A DNA stretch of 64,000 bases from Candidatus Hodarchaeaceae archaeon (GTDB lineage Archaea; Hadarchaeota; Hadarchaeia; Hadarchaeales; Hadarchaeaceae). The stretch lies in assembly GCA_030018135.1 (NCBI GenBank), contig JASEGJ010000001.1, forward strand, positions 78,298-142,297. The letters run 5' to 3'. How positions within the stretch are numbered: the stretch's first letter is position 1; each line of letters opens with the position of its first letter. A program made the translations under genes and the position numbers. Of this stretch, positions 56,002 to 64,000 are shown one piece after another. The notes beneath the pieces were generated by a model. It was not told the origin of the DNA and did no database searches. It saw nothing but the letters and a program-made list of their open reading frames with translations.

Positions 56002-56524
56002 CATGGAGTTTGTTCAAGCATCTTTCACAAAACTTCGCCTTCTTTTCATCGACCTCAAAGATGCTGTTTGAAAACGTCATAACGCACCCAAGAGCAGAAC
56101 AATGGTTAAGCCCGAAGGTGTGCCCAAGCTCGTGAACGGCCTCCTTCGTAGCCCGTTTGAGCAAGAGTTCATAGTCAGAGGGTTCGCCGTAGAATGCTGG
56201 ATCTAAGCGACGAAGTGAAACGAGGGCGACAGTTCCAGGACACTGAGCTTGACCGAATACGAAGTTCAACCTTGGCACGTAAAGATCAACGTCGGTTAGC
56301 GCAAGCACCTTGCCTTCGCCTCTCGCCGTGTGCAGCACCCGCTCCAGAACGATGTCGGCGCGATATTGCATACGATGGGGGTCGTAGGCGGCGACAGGCA
56401 GCTCTAGGGGGGTGCCGACCTGACAGCCCTCGACGAACTTCTCGTACCTTTTTAAAAGCCTCGGCATGAGATCTCGTAGCAACTTATTCGGGATCTCGCC
56501 GATTTTGATAATATTGATCATCAA
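55988..56524 (-). CDS. amzA: archaemetzincin
   Basis: A 178-residue zinc metalloprotease. The active-site motif HELGHTFGLNH lies at residues 131-141 and is followed by the family pattern of cysteines (HCSALGCVM ... FCERCL), a structural zinc site specific to archaemetzincins. The start may be the second ATG (MINIIKIG). The physiological substrate is unknown. Confidence 0.93.
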   Translation of the reverse strand: MMINIIKIGEIPNKLLRDLMPRLLKRYEKFVEGCQVGTPLELPVAAYDPHRMQYRADIVLERVLHTARGEGKVLALTDVDLYVPRLNFVFGQAQCPGTVALVSLRRLDPAFYGEPSDYELLLKRATKEAVHELGHTFGLNHCSALGCVMTFSNSIFEVDEKKAKFCERCLNKLHARRP

Positions 56525-56656
56525 ATTATTGCCTCAGACCTGGGTTATCCTACATCCCATTTCTCGGTTTTCTTTGCGCTCAAAGCACTGCTCACGATAA
56601 ACACCGGCGTGATTAAGCATTTTAACTCTAGATGCAAGCTGAATAGTGGTAAGACC

Positions 56657-57145
56657 ATGAGCAAGAAAGCTAAGCGAAGTCAAGCAGCCCGACTGGCACC
56701 GATGCCCAAGAAACTTCTGATGAAAATGAAGGTTAAGGATGTCATGAATCCCAGGCCTAGGTCGATCTCCCCAGAAGCCTCGATAGATGACATGATAGAG
56801 CGGCTTCGACAGCAAATAGAGGACTGCTTCCCGGTCGTCGATAAAGGGGGCAAGCTTGTCGGCATCATCACGGAGAGCGATATCTTGGGCGCCCTGCAGA
56901 CTCCCGCGCGCCAAGCGACGGTCGGCGGCGCGATGGTTAGAAATGTAATGAAGCGCATGGCGAGCAACGTCGGCGAGATGATGACCAAGTACCCGATCAC
57001 CGCAACACCGGAGATGACCATCCAGGAAACCCTAGACGTAATGGTGGCCCACAAGCTTCGCCACCTGCCAGTCGTCAAGGGCGAAAAATTGGTAGGACTG
57101 ATCTGCATACGGGACATTTTGAACATATATCACTTAGTTAGGTAG
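56657..57145 (+). CDS. CBS-domain pair protein next to a Na+/H+ antiporter
   Basis: A 162-residue protein with a basic N-terminal tail (MSKKAKRSQAARLAPMPKK) and one CBS pair: VMNPRPRSISPEASIDDMI and MTKYPITATPEMTIQETLDVM, with an insert between them. ATG at 56657 is chosen over an upstream codon without Shine-Dalgarno. It precedes the antiporter gene by eight bases, so it may regulate transport by sensing an adenine nucleotide. Confidence 0.82.
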   Translation: MSKKAKRSQAARLAPMPKKLLMKMKVKDVMNPRPRSISPEASIDDMIERLRQQIEDCFPVVDKGGKLVGIITESDILGALQTPARQATVGGAMVRNVMKRMASNVGEMMTKYPITATPEMTIQETLDVMVAHKLRHLPVVKGEKLVGLICIRDILNIYHLVR

Positions 57146-57153
57146 GGATAAGC

Positions 57154-58359
57154 ATGACGGTCGAATTTTCGTCCGTGTTGTTATATTTGGCTATCTTCCT
57201 TATAGCCGCAAAGCTCAGCGCGCTGCTGGCGGCTAAGTTAAAGCAACCGGGCGTATTCGGGGAGCTTTTAGCCGGTATACTCATCGGACCGTCCATAGCT
57301 GGATGGATGTCGGAACAACTCGGTTTGCCTCCCCTCGTGGAACCCGCTTCCGAAGCCGGTGCGTTCATCGGTGTATTTGCAGATATCGGCATAGTTTTAC
57401 TCCTATTTCTGGCCGGTTTATCGGTAGATGTCGACCAACTGAGGGCGGCTGGCAAGGCGGCCATATATGTGGCAATCAGCGGCATCCTTATGGCATTTGG
57501 GCTGGGTTTTGGCGTGGCAAGCCTTTGCGGCTGGTCTAGCCTGCAGGCAGCATTCGTCGGCGCGGTGCTTGCCGCGACGAGCGTCGGCATCACGGTCAGG
57601 ACGTTGATGGACGTTCATCAGCTGCATACCCGAGTGGGCATGACAATCTTGGGCGCCGCGGTGTTGGACGACATAATAGGCATATTCATCTTGGCCGCGT
57701 TGGCTGGCATTAGCCTTGGGGGCTTCTCGCTCGGCGGGTTCGGCAAGCTTGCCGGCTTGGTGGCAATTTTCCTCGTGCTGAGCATTTATGTCGGTTTCAA
57801 GGCGATGCCCCGCCTGCTCACGCGTGCTGCAAAATTGCCGGTGGAGGAGATGACCCTGTCGGTCGCTTTAGCGTTTGTTTTCTTAATGAGCATGTTCGCG
57901 GAAAAGGTTGAGCTTGCGGCGATCACGGGCGCATTTGTGGCCGGCATCGTGTTAAGCAGGGCACCCGTAGCCGACGCGTTGACCAACAAGCTCTCGACGA
58001 TCGGCTACGGCCTATTTATTCCGCTATTTTTTGTGGAGATGGGCGTGCGCACGAATCTGCAGGCACTTTGGGGCGTTAGCGTTTTGGCACTTGGGATAGT
58101 GGGCGTCGCGATTTTCGACAAGGTGGCGGGATGCGGAATTGGCGCCCTCATCGGCGGGTTTGGACCTCGCGACTCCGTGCGCATCGGCGTTGGTATGATG
58201 CCACGTGCAGAGGTGGCATTGATCATCGCATCCTTCGGCGCCAAGGCTGGGATCGTCACCTCAGAGTTGTTCTCGATCACGGTTATGATAGTACTGGTGA
58301 CGTCCCTTCTCAGCCCAGTGATGACCAGACAAGCGTTTAGGGGGAGGCAAGCGGCTTGA
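57154..58359 (+). CDS. Na+(K+)/H+ antiporter, CPA2 family
   Basis: A 401-residue membrane protein with about 12 helices and no C-terminal TrkA-N domain. Key regions are KQPGVFGELLAGILIGPS near residue 32, LFLAGLSVD, GAAVLDDIIGIFIL (the ion-binding Asp-Asp pair) and GVGMMPRAEVALIIASFG. It exchanges cations for protons. Coupling to the CBS protein upstream replaces the usual TrkA-N regulatory domain in this inferred system. Confidence 0.88.
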   Translation: MTVEFSSVLLYLAIFLIAAKLSALLAAKLKQPGVFGELLAGILIGPSIAGWMSEQLGLPPLVEPASEAGAFIGVFADIGIVLLLFLAGLSVDVDQLRAAGKAAIYVAISGILMAFGLGFGVASLCGWSSLQAAFVGAVLAATSVGITVRTLMDVHQLHTRVGMTILGAAVLDDIIGIFILAALAGISLGGFSLGGFGKLAGLVAIFLVLSIYVGFKAMPRLLTRAAKLPVEEMTLSVALAFVFLMSMFAEKVELAAITGAFVAGIVLSRAPVADALTNKLSTIGYGLFIPLFFVEMGVRTNLQALWGVSVLALGIVGVAIFDKVAGCGIGALIGGFGPRDSVRIGVGMMPRAEVALIIASFGAKAGIVTSELFSITVMIVLVTSLLSPVMTRQAFRGRQAA

Positions 58360-58397
58360 TGCACATAAACACAAAATAGACGCACGGGGTCAAACAA

Positions 58398-59861
58398 TTG
58401 TTTCGAGCCAAATACGGTACTAACTTGCGTTGGATTTTACAAATACTTCTGTTGATCACGTTTCTGTACAGCACGATAAACGCACAGCAGGAGCCATCGG
58501 CCAATCGAGCATACGCACATGTACAATTTTTGACCGGCCTTGGACCGCGTCTTGCTGGCACCACGACCGAAGCCATCGCCGCAGGTTACATTGAGAACGA
58601 GTTTCGTTCGTATGGCATGGATACGTGGATTGAGAGCTTTGTGATCGAGAATTCGTATGTGGTAGAGGAAAGTCGCCTGTCCGTGCTGCAGCCAATACAA
58701 GTGGATTTGACGTGCGTTCCGGTGATACATTCACCGTCTCGTACAGTGACCGGACAACTCGCATACGTGAGCGATGTCCCCGAGAATAGAGATCAGCTGC
58801 GCGAGCATATCGTGTTAATTGAGAAAACCAAGCTCTCCCGCGAACTCGTCGACTTGCCCCCTCTGGCCATATTAACGTATTTGGAGAACATGCCAGCCAT
58901 ATCGGAGATGTGGCCAAATCCGCCAAAAGTGCCAATAGTCTGGATCTCCGGCCGCGATGCACTGGAGTTGATAAAACTTCTTGAACAAGACCAAGTCGTG
59001 GTGGGGCTTCGGGTGGCGGCGAGGACGGAGAGGCGCGCATCCTACAATGCTGTAGCGCGCCTACCAGGTGAAAGCAGCGAAGCAGTAGTCGTGAACGCAC
59101 ATCACGACTCTATGTTGACGCCTGGAGCAGTTGATGACGCGTCTGGCGTTGCGGTCGTGCTCGAAATCGCCCGCGTGCTTTCCTCGGAGAGGTTAAAAAG
59201 AACCGTAATTTTTGCGACATTTGGCGGGGAGGAGTTCGGCTTGTTTGGTAGCGCGGATTTCGTGATTAAACATAAAGATGACGAAATCGCTGCGGCAATC
59301 ACCTTCGATTGCATCGGCGCCGGTCCGGAAAATGGATTGCGCATCGGCCTTGAGGATTCGCCGCAATACGCAACTACTGAATGGCTGGACGTTTGTGTTC
59401 AAAGGATCGCGGAAAATCTCGGATTTTATGTGCAATCCGAGCACTTGAATGCAGTCGGCGGCTATAGCGATCATGTGAGCTTTGTTAAAGCGGGGATTCC
59501 GGCAACTTGGGTATATTGGATAAATCCCGAATACGGGTACGATGTCCTCGGGCCAGTTCATACCCTCGACGACGACCTTGACGCCATCGATAAAATCAGA
59601 CTACAGCAGGTCGCATCGATCGGCGTTGAGGTGGTCCGCTGGCTCGCTGGCGAGAATTTAGAAGCCTGGCTTCGTGCGCACGAGTTCCCGGTCAGGGCGG
59701 CGGCATTTACTGTCGTCAGCGTGGGGGCTATAATTCTCGCAATTGGCGTCTGTTGCTTTGCTCGCTATAGACGAGGTTGGACATGGGGGCGGGCGGCTTG
59801 GGTACTCTCGCTGGTGGCAGGTGCCGCCATAGTTTTAGCTTACTTGTTGATACTTGTTTAA
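58398..59861 (+). CDS. M28-family zinc aminopeptidase, membrane-anchored
   Basis: A 487-residue secreted peptidase. It begins with TTG at 58398 and an N-terminal hydrophobic segment (LRWILQILLLITFLYSTINA), has the zinc ligands VVNAHHDSM, GAVDDASGV, FGGEEFGLFG and, near the end, PVHTLDDD, and finishes with two membrane helices (VVSVGAIILAIGVCCFA and VLSLVAGAAIVLAYLLILV). The active site should be outside. Its stop lies in the palindrome in front of cdc6. Confidence 0.85.
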   Translation: MFRAKYGTNLRWILQILLLITFLYSTINAQQEPSANRAYAHVQFLTGLGPRLAGTTTEAIAAGYIENEFRSYGMDTWIESFVIENSYVVEESRLSVLQPIQVDLTCVPVIHSPSRTVTGQLAYVSDVPENRDQLREHIVLIEKTKLSRELVDLPPLAILTYLENMPAISEMWPNPPKVPIVWISGRDALELIKLLEQDQVVVGLRVAARTERRASYNAVARLPGESSEAVVVNAHHDSMLTPGAVDDASGVAVVLEIARVLSSERLKRTVIFATFGGEEFGLFGSADFVIKHKDDEIAAAITFDCIGAGPENGLRIGLEDSPQYATTEWLDVCVQRIAENLGFYVQSEHLNAVGGYSDHVSFVKAGIPATWVYWINPEYGYDVLGPVHTLDDDLDAIDKIRLQQVASIGVEVVRWLAGENLEAWLRAHEFPVRAAAFTVVSVGAIILAIGVCCFARYRRGWTWGRAAWVLSLVAGAAIVLAYLLILV

Positions 59862-59876
59862 ATGTTGAACATTTAA
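59858..59876. promoter_or_regulatory. 19-bp palindrome upstream of cdc6
   Basis: TTAAATGTT-G-AACATTTAA is a perfect inverted repeat around one central base, 36 bases before the cdc6 start and overlapping the stop of the peptidase gene. It could be a regulator site for cdc6 or part of a replication-related element. No ORB-type repeats were seen around it. Confidence 0.4.
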
Positions 59877-59911
59877 GGGTGCAGGTGAAATAATTTTGCG
59901 AAGGTGCGGGG

Positions 59912-61102
59912 ATGTTTGAGGAGATCTTCGAGGAGGAGTTGGCACGCGAGTCCGTTTTCAGGGATGTCAGCAAACTCCTGCCGGATTACGTGCCGAAGGT
60001 CCTAGTGCATCGCGAGGAGGAGTTCCGCTGGCTGACGCGCATATTCAAGCCCGTCATCGAAAACAGGACCAGCCAAAAAGTCTTGATCACGGGCAGCGTC
60101 GGCGTCGGGAAAACTGCGCTCGCTCAAAAGTTCGGCGAGAAGCTGGTTCCGGCGGCAAAGGGGCGCGGTATGCAGCTAGACTACGTTCACGTGAACTGCC
60201 GCAAACAGAAGACCCCTTACGCAGTCCTGGTGGAACTCGTGCAGCACTACAACCCTAGATGGCCCTGCCGCGGGCTCGGCCCGGAGAAGCTCCTGCGCAT
60301 GGTCACCGATTGGCTGAACAAGCACGATGGTTACCTAACGCTCACGCTCGACGAGGTGGATTTCTTCGTCCAGTTGAACGGGCCAAACCTAATTTACTCG
60401 CTTACCAGGGCAGTTGAGGAGTTCGGCGAGCCGAACCGCATAAGCATCATAGCGATCTCGCGCGACCCCAACTTCCCACGCCTGCTCGACACCGCGACGC
60501 AGAGCACCTTCATGCACAACGTCCTCGCTTTGGATAAATACACCGCGCCACAGCTCGTCGACATACTGAAATACCGCATCCGAGAGTCCTTCAAGGCAGG
60601 GGCCGTGGACGAGGACACGGTGCGGCTTATCGCCGACATCGCCGCGAGGTGGGGCGACGCTAGGCTGGCACTCGAGTTGCTCTGGCGGGCCGGCGTGCTG
60701 GCCGACGAGGAACGCGTCGATGTCGTATTGCCGGAGCACGCGCGGCGCGCGAAGGCTGAGGCATATCCCGAGGTTCGAAGGGAGGTGCTGGGGGAGCTGC
60801 AGCTGCACGAACAACTTCTCCTACTGGCCCTCGCCCGAAAGTTGAAGGCATCCAAGCGGGCCTATGCCCTGACGGGGGAGGTCGAGCGCACCTACCGCGT
60901 CGTTTGCGAGGAGTACGGCGAGAAGCCGAGGGGGCACACCCAGCTCTGGGAGTACATAAAACGGATGGAGGGCCTCGGCATCATCGACGCTCAAATATCC
61001 CGCAGGATTCATCGCGGGCGCACCCAGAGGATAAGCGTTCCAGATGTCCCCGTCGCGATGCTCGAGGGGGAGCTCGAAAAGCTGCTCAAGGCGCGCGAAT
61101 AG
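59912..61102 (+). CDS. cdc6: Orc1/Cdc6-family replication initiation protein
   Basis: A 396-residue AAA+ protein: Walker A GSVGVGKTAL (residues 61-70), Walker B LTLTLDEVDF (141-150), sensor region SIIAISRD and a C-terminal winged helix (GHTQLWEYIKRMEGLGIIDAQIS). Archaeal Orc1/Cdc6 proteins bind origins and load MCM. Unlike many archaea, no origin repeats are evident in the flanking sequence, so an origin here is not supported. The downstream sequence holds a tRNA-Pro fragment, a hint of past recombination. Confidence 0.92.
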   Translation: MFEEIFEEELARESVFRDVSKLLPDYVPKVLVHREEEFRWLTRIFKPVIENRTSQKVLITGSVGVGKTALAQKFGEKLVPAAKGRGMQLDYVHVNCRKQKTPYAVLVELVQHYNPRWPCRGLGPEKLLRMVTDWLNKHDGYLTLTLDEVDFFVQLNGPNLIYSLTRAVEEFGEPNRISIIAISRDPNFPRLLDTATQSTFMHNVLALDKYTAPQLVDILKYRIRESFKAGAVDEDTVRLIADIAARWGDARLALELLWRAGVLADEERVDVVLPEHARRAKAEAYPEVRREVLGELQLHEQLLLLALARKLKASKRAYALTGEVERTYRVVCEEYGEKPRGHTQLWEYIKRMEGLGIIDAQISRRIHRGRTQRISVPDVPVAMLEGELEKLLKARE

Positions 61103-61195
61103 CTAAAATTCATAGGATTCATAGGATTTTAGGTGTCGTGCTTTGTCCGCGTCCAACAGCAAAACCCAAATTTAAGGTGGAGTGATACTTCCTTA

Positions 61196-61256
61196 GGGTC
61201 GTGGGGCAGCTTGGCCTATCCTTCTAGCTTAAGATCAAGTTCTCGGTGGTCCGCCA
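61196..61256 (+). pseudogene. partial copy of tRNA-Pro: 5' half plus intron 1
   Basis: The 61 bases from GGGTCGTGGGG to GCCA match the tRNA-Pro gene at 30153-30093 (minus strand) with five mismatches, including the D arm, the anticodon stem and the 5' splice site and intron 1. The 3' half of the tRNA is absent. One mismatch breaks the anticodon stem (CTAGC for CTGGC), so it cannot encode a working tRNA. Confidence 0.85.
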
Positions 61257-61401
61257 CCGTGTTACAATCGCCCTCCGGGTTGTGCGTTCTTTTATGGGGT
61301 TCTGAGGATTCGCCCTTTAGCCGCCTTACCTCCTCCTTAAGGGCAGTCTCGGCGACTTTCGAAATGTTTAACCAATCATTTTTATGTAATTGCGATTTCA
61401 T
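61216..61401 (-). CDS. small ORF, possibly a truncated CcdA/VapB-like antitoxin
   Basis: A 61-residue ORF with ATG at 61401. The helix DWLNISKVAETALKEEVRRLKGE resembles the C-terminal DNA-binding helices of archaeal CcdA/VapB-type antitoxins (pattern NISKV..ALKEEV), but the N-terminal beta-strand of such proteins is missing. It overlaps the tRNA-Pro fragment in the opposite direction. No toxin gene is adjacent. A spurious ORF is possible. Confidence 0.35.
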   Translation of the reverse strand: MKSQLHKNDWLNISKVAETALKEEVRRLKGESSEPHKRTHNPEGDCNTVADHRELDLKLEG

Positions 61402-62713
61402 GAACGGCGCCGAAACAGCAACCGAGCAAATTGCCTCCTCCCGATAATTCCGAGCATTGCGGCGATGGTCATCGCGCCCACGATGACGACAACTATAAAT
61501 TTCGGCACCATCTGTGGCTCAACGGGACCGATTGCCTCGCTCAGGGTGGCGTACTTCAGATCCCAATTGTCCCCATCGTAGTAGGCGATGTGCGGGAGGT
61601 CGTTCTCATCGAGGACCAAACATACATGACAGCCAAAGACATCCTCAATGATCTGAAATTCCCACTTCCCGCCGGTCCAGCGGATATATTCCACTCCCGG
61701 CCCACTGGGGCCGTGAGCTATGTGCGGGTAGCCCTTGCTGTCCAGCGCTATCGATGGCCCCGGGGGTGAGGCACCGTAACCAACGTTGTCGATCACCTCG
61801 AACCTCCACTCGGAGCCTGTCCAGCGCGCGTACTTTAGTAGTTCAGGGGTGGGCAACGGTTCGCTGAAATAATATGCTATGTGCGGGCGATCATCTTTAT
61901 CAAGGGCCATCGACACCCATCTGATCGAAAAGCCCTCACCGCCATCCAAAGTTTCCAGCGTCCATCCATTCTCCTCGAGTCTACCATATTTTAAAAATTC
62001 ACCAAAGAAGGCAGAGTAACTTATATGGGGATTACCCCTGCTATCTGCTTTTATCGAGGTTTCTAATCCCACCCTGGACCCCCTTACCCCTAGGTTATCA
62101 ATCACCTCGATCCTCCAGCCCGAGACATCGCGCCAGGCGTGCTTGAGCAGCCAATAGGAGGTGAAGTCCCAATACGCGATGTGGGGCCTAAACTTGCGAT
62201 CAAAAGTCATCGAGGTGCAGAAGCCCACGTCGTTCTCTCCGTCGACTCGTTCGATCACCCAACGCTTTCCATCCCAGCGGGCATATTTTACGTCGTAGTT
62301 GATCGTGTCGGAATAGCTGATGTGAGGGTAGCCCCTCTCGTCGAGCGCTATCGAGGGATACCTCCCCACGCTGCCCTCCCAGTCCACCGTCTCGACCTTC
62401 CAGCCCGAGCCGGTCCATCCGGCGTACTTCAGGTCCCGCCTCTCCCAGTGGTTGTAGGCTACGTGGGGATGACCGTTCCCGTCGAGCGCTATTTTTGGCT
62501 CCGCGCCAACCTTGCCTTCGCTGTCGACCGTCATTATCCTCCACTTTCTAACCTTGAAGTCCCCCTCACCCTGAAGGATGCATCGTAATGGGTGAAGCCC
62601 CTTACCTGGGTGGCGACGATGTTATCCAAGGTGATCGTGGCCGCGGTCGCCAATGGGAGTACGAGCAGGGCGATCGTCAAAAGGGATGGGGCCACGTTCC
62701 TTACTTGGGTCAT
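61398..62713 (-). pseudogene. secreted beta-propeller-like repeat protein with C-terminal anchor, frameshifted
   Basis: The combined frames give a signal peptide (APSLLTIALLVLPLATAATI), then at least six copies of a repeat of about 50 residues of the form IALD..GYPHIAY......LKYARWTGS.W..E.ID, and a C-terminal membrane helix (FIVVVIVGAMTIAAMLGII) with a basic tail. Such repeats fold as beta-propellers. The frame changes near 62561-62571, in one of two G runs. ATG at 62713, preceded by GGGGAG, is the likely start. Confidence 0.7.
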
Positions 62714-62758
62714 TTGCTCTCCCCTCGGTTTCAAAATCGTTCTTGTGGGGTCATCTCC

Positions 62759-63912
62759 TCATTGACCTAAGCCGGCGCGAATGGCCACTGGCCCATTATG
62801 GCCAGGATTTCCTTCCAGAGTGCGTCCCTTTTCTGCTGCGCCAGCGAACGGCCACCTGCCCATGATCTTCAGTATCCTGCCCCAGAGCACGGTCCTCGTG
62901 ACGGTGAAGGTCGCTACCGTGGCGATCTCGTTGCCCTCCGCGTCGGTCACCACGAGCTTCACGCGGTTGATCGGCTTGTTCTCGGGGTGCGGCACGTCCC
63001 TGAACCCACCACTCGCCCGTGGAGCCCTCGTACCCGCTCAGGGGCGCGCCGTATGGGGGCTGATTGTTCCAAGTTATCGCGCCCTCCGACCAAGAGTCGT
63101 TCCCCACCGCGCACACCTCCATCGGCCACATCCCCCAATACATTTCGTAGCAGTACAGTTTCAAGCTCGCCGAGATTATGCTAGCGTTGGATGGGATCGA
63201 GGTTAATGAGAACTTGAGGAATGCCCTAGCCTCTCCTCCCGGGGTATAATACACCTTCAGGCTGTTCTCCGAGCCGAAGTTCTGGTTGGGCCACTCGCTA
63301 CGGACGGTCGCGTCGTCGGTGGGGGTGCCCGGCTTGAGCACCTTTGCGGTGATTACCGGGTTTGGCGGCGTGAAGGAGTGTAAGATGCCCTCTGCCACGT
63401 CTATGGTGCCGACGATCGTAATGGGATGGTTCTCGGTCGGCACATGGAACAAGCCGCCCGCGCCCGCCGCGCGAAGCACGATGTCGACGCTGAACTCGCC
63501 GTTCCTTGGGTCGCCCTCCGCGTGGCCCACCGAGAGGACGTATCTCCACACGTTTTCGTTCTCGGGCGCCGTGCCCTCGGCAAGCCTCGCCTCTACATAT
63601 ATGGGGTCGCCGTTGTCGAAGTAGGCGGTAGCGCTGACGAAGGTGAAGTTCTCAGATGGCGTGCCGGCGTTGTCGAGGCGCGGCGAATCCCAGCTGATGG
63701 CGACCGCGAAGTAGCCCTTGGCGGCCTCGTCCCAGCGCAGCCTGAAGCCGAGCGTGAACTCGTCGCCCTGAACCACCTCGACGACGGTGCCTCCGGGGTG
63801 CGAGATCGCCGCGGGAGCGAGGGCGGGAGGGGCGATAAAGACCATCGACAGCAACAGAGCTGCAACGAACAAGATGGGGGGTGAAGCCACACTTCCCGCT
63901 CTCGGGCTTCAT
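62759..63912 (-). pseudogene. secreted DNRLRE-domain protein, two frameshifts
   Basis: The combined frames give a signal peptide (MKPESGSVASPP then ILFVAALLLSMVFIAPP), a cohesin/Ig-like region, and a DNRLRE-type domain (DDATVRSEWPNQNFGSENSL... GNDSWSEGAITWNNQPPYG), followed by PHPENKPINRVKLVVTDAEG. The frame changes in the G3 runs at 63895-63897 and 63005-63007; removing one base from each restores the frame. ATG at 63912 follows GGAGGCGG. It is next to, and in the same direction as, the beta-propeller gene, so the two may form an operon of surface proteins. Confidence 0.65.
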
Positions 63913-64000
63913 CTTCCGCCTCCATCGAAATTCTGCGGTTCACATTTAAGTCATTTCCCACAAGTCACGCCGTAGTTTAAAAACATCGGAGTCCCAGAAA

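Noticed and set aside
61196-61256. a functional 5' half of a split (trans-spliced) tRNA
   Set aside because: The acceptor first base and the anticodon stem carry mismatches and there is no GC-rich trans-pairing tail; the intact tRNA-Pro exists elsewhere in the window.
59862-61397. replication origin beside cdc6
   Set aside because: No repeated ORB or mini-ORB sequences and no long A/T-rich unwinding region could be seen on either side of the gene.

Overview
The window is a piece of an archaeal chromosome. The evidence is the RNA polymerase operon rpoH-rpoB-rpoA'-rpoA'' with rpl30e, nusA, rps12, rps7, tuf (EF-1alpha) and rps10; BHB-type introns in tRNA genes; TATA/Shine-Dalgarno signals; an Orc1/Cdc6 protein; and archaeal versions of tpiA, rpiA and S12. 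RpoB is one unsplit 1103-residue chain while the A subunit is split in two, unlike class I/II methanogens where B is also split. The lineage cannot be fixed from sequence alone; an uncultured deep-branching euryarchaeal group (for example Hadarchaeota or a relative) is an inference.

Layout. 1-5.6 kb: nucleoside-type ABC transporter (ATPase, BMP lipoprotein, two permeases; minus strand) divergent from a nucleoside phosphorylase. 5.7-17 kb: tRNA-Ser and the transcription/translation operon, preceded by tRNA-Lys and an intron-bearing tRNA-Asp. 17.1-19.8 kb: HAD hydrolase, 5S rRNA, a three-intron tRNA-Tyr, DUF763 protein, paired palindromes, small winged-helix protein. 19.8-25.4 kb: NAD synthesis (nadC, nadA, aspartate dehydrogenase) interleaved with a tungstate/molybdate transporter, its ModE-like regulator and a ModE-type operator around the promoter. 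25.5-29.9 kb: a stretch of broken genes (radical SAM, RND exporter, small membrane protein). 30-34.9 kb: three more intron-bearing tRNAs, GNAT, membrane protein, glycosyltransferase remnant, tpiA, MFS, rpiA. 35-39.5 kb: five tandem CBS-domain genes (18 CBS modules) and a CPBP protease. 39.6-45.7 kb: tRNA-Gly with a D-loop intron, a broken pentameric ligand-gated channel gene, a cupin and a seven-gene pilin-like secreted/membrane cluster. 45.7-48.4 kb: coiled-coil protein, macro-domain protein, ABC-2 exporter. 48.4-54.9 kb: a lipoate and glycine-cleavage supercluster (lplB, lplA, two radical SAM proteins resembling LipS2/LipS1, gcvH, gcvPA, gcvPB). 54.9-61.1 kb: NAD-kinase-like protein, archaemetzincin, CBS protein, Na+/H+ antiporter, M28 peptidase, Orc1/Cdc6. 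61.2-64 kb: a partial copy of the tRNA-Pro gene including its intron, a small antitoxin-like ORF, and two broken secreted-protein genes.

The most striking content is in the tRNA genes. Six of eight carry introns, ten introns in all, and every one except the tRNA-Met intron (whose inner stem is weak) fits the same bulge-helix-bulge rule: 3-nt bulge, 4-bp helix, 3-nt bulge, cut after the second bulge base. tRNA-Tyr has three, one of which interrupts the anticodon. In tRNA-Pro, tRNA-Thr and tRNA-Tyr the second anticodon-loop intron gets a proper splice structure only after the first has been removed and the exons joined, so splicing should be obligately ordered. A diverged copy of the 5' half of tRNA-Pro with its intron lies beside the cdc6 gene.

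A second theme is gene decay. Eleven single-base lesions, mostly one-base changes in short homopolymers, interrupt six accessory genes, while the conserved operons read through without one. This suggests real pseudogenization more than random sequencing error, though raw reads would have to decide.
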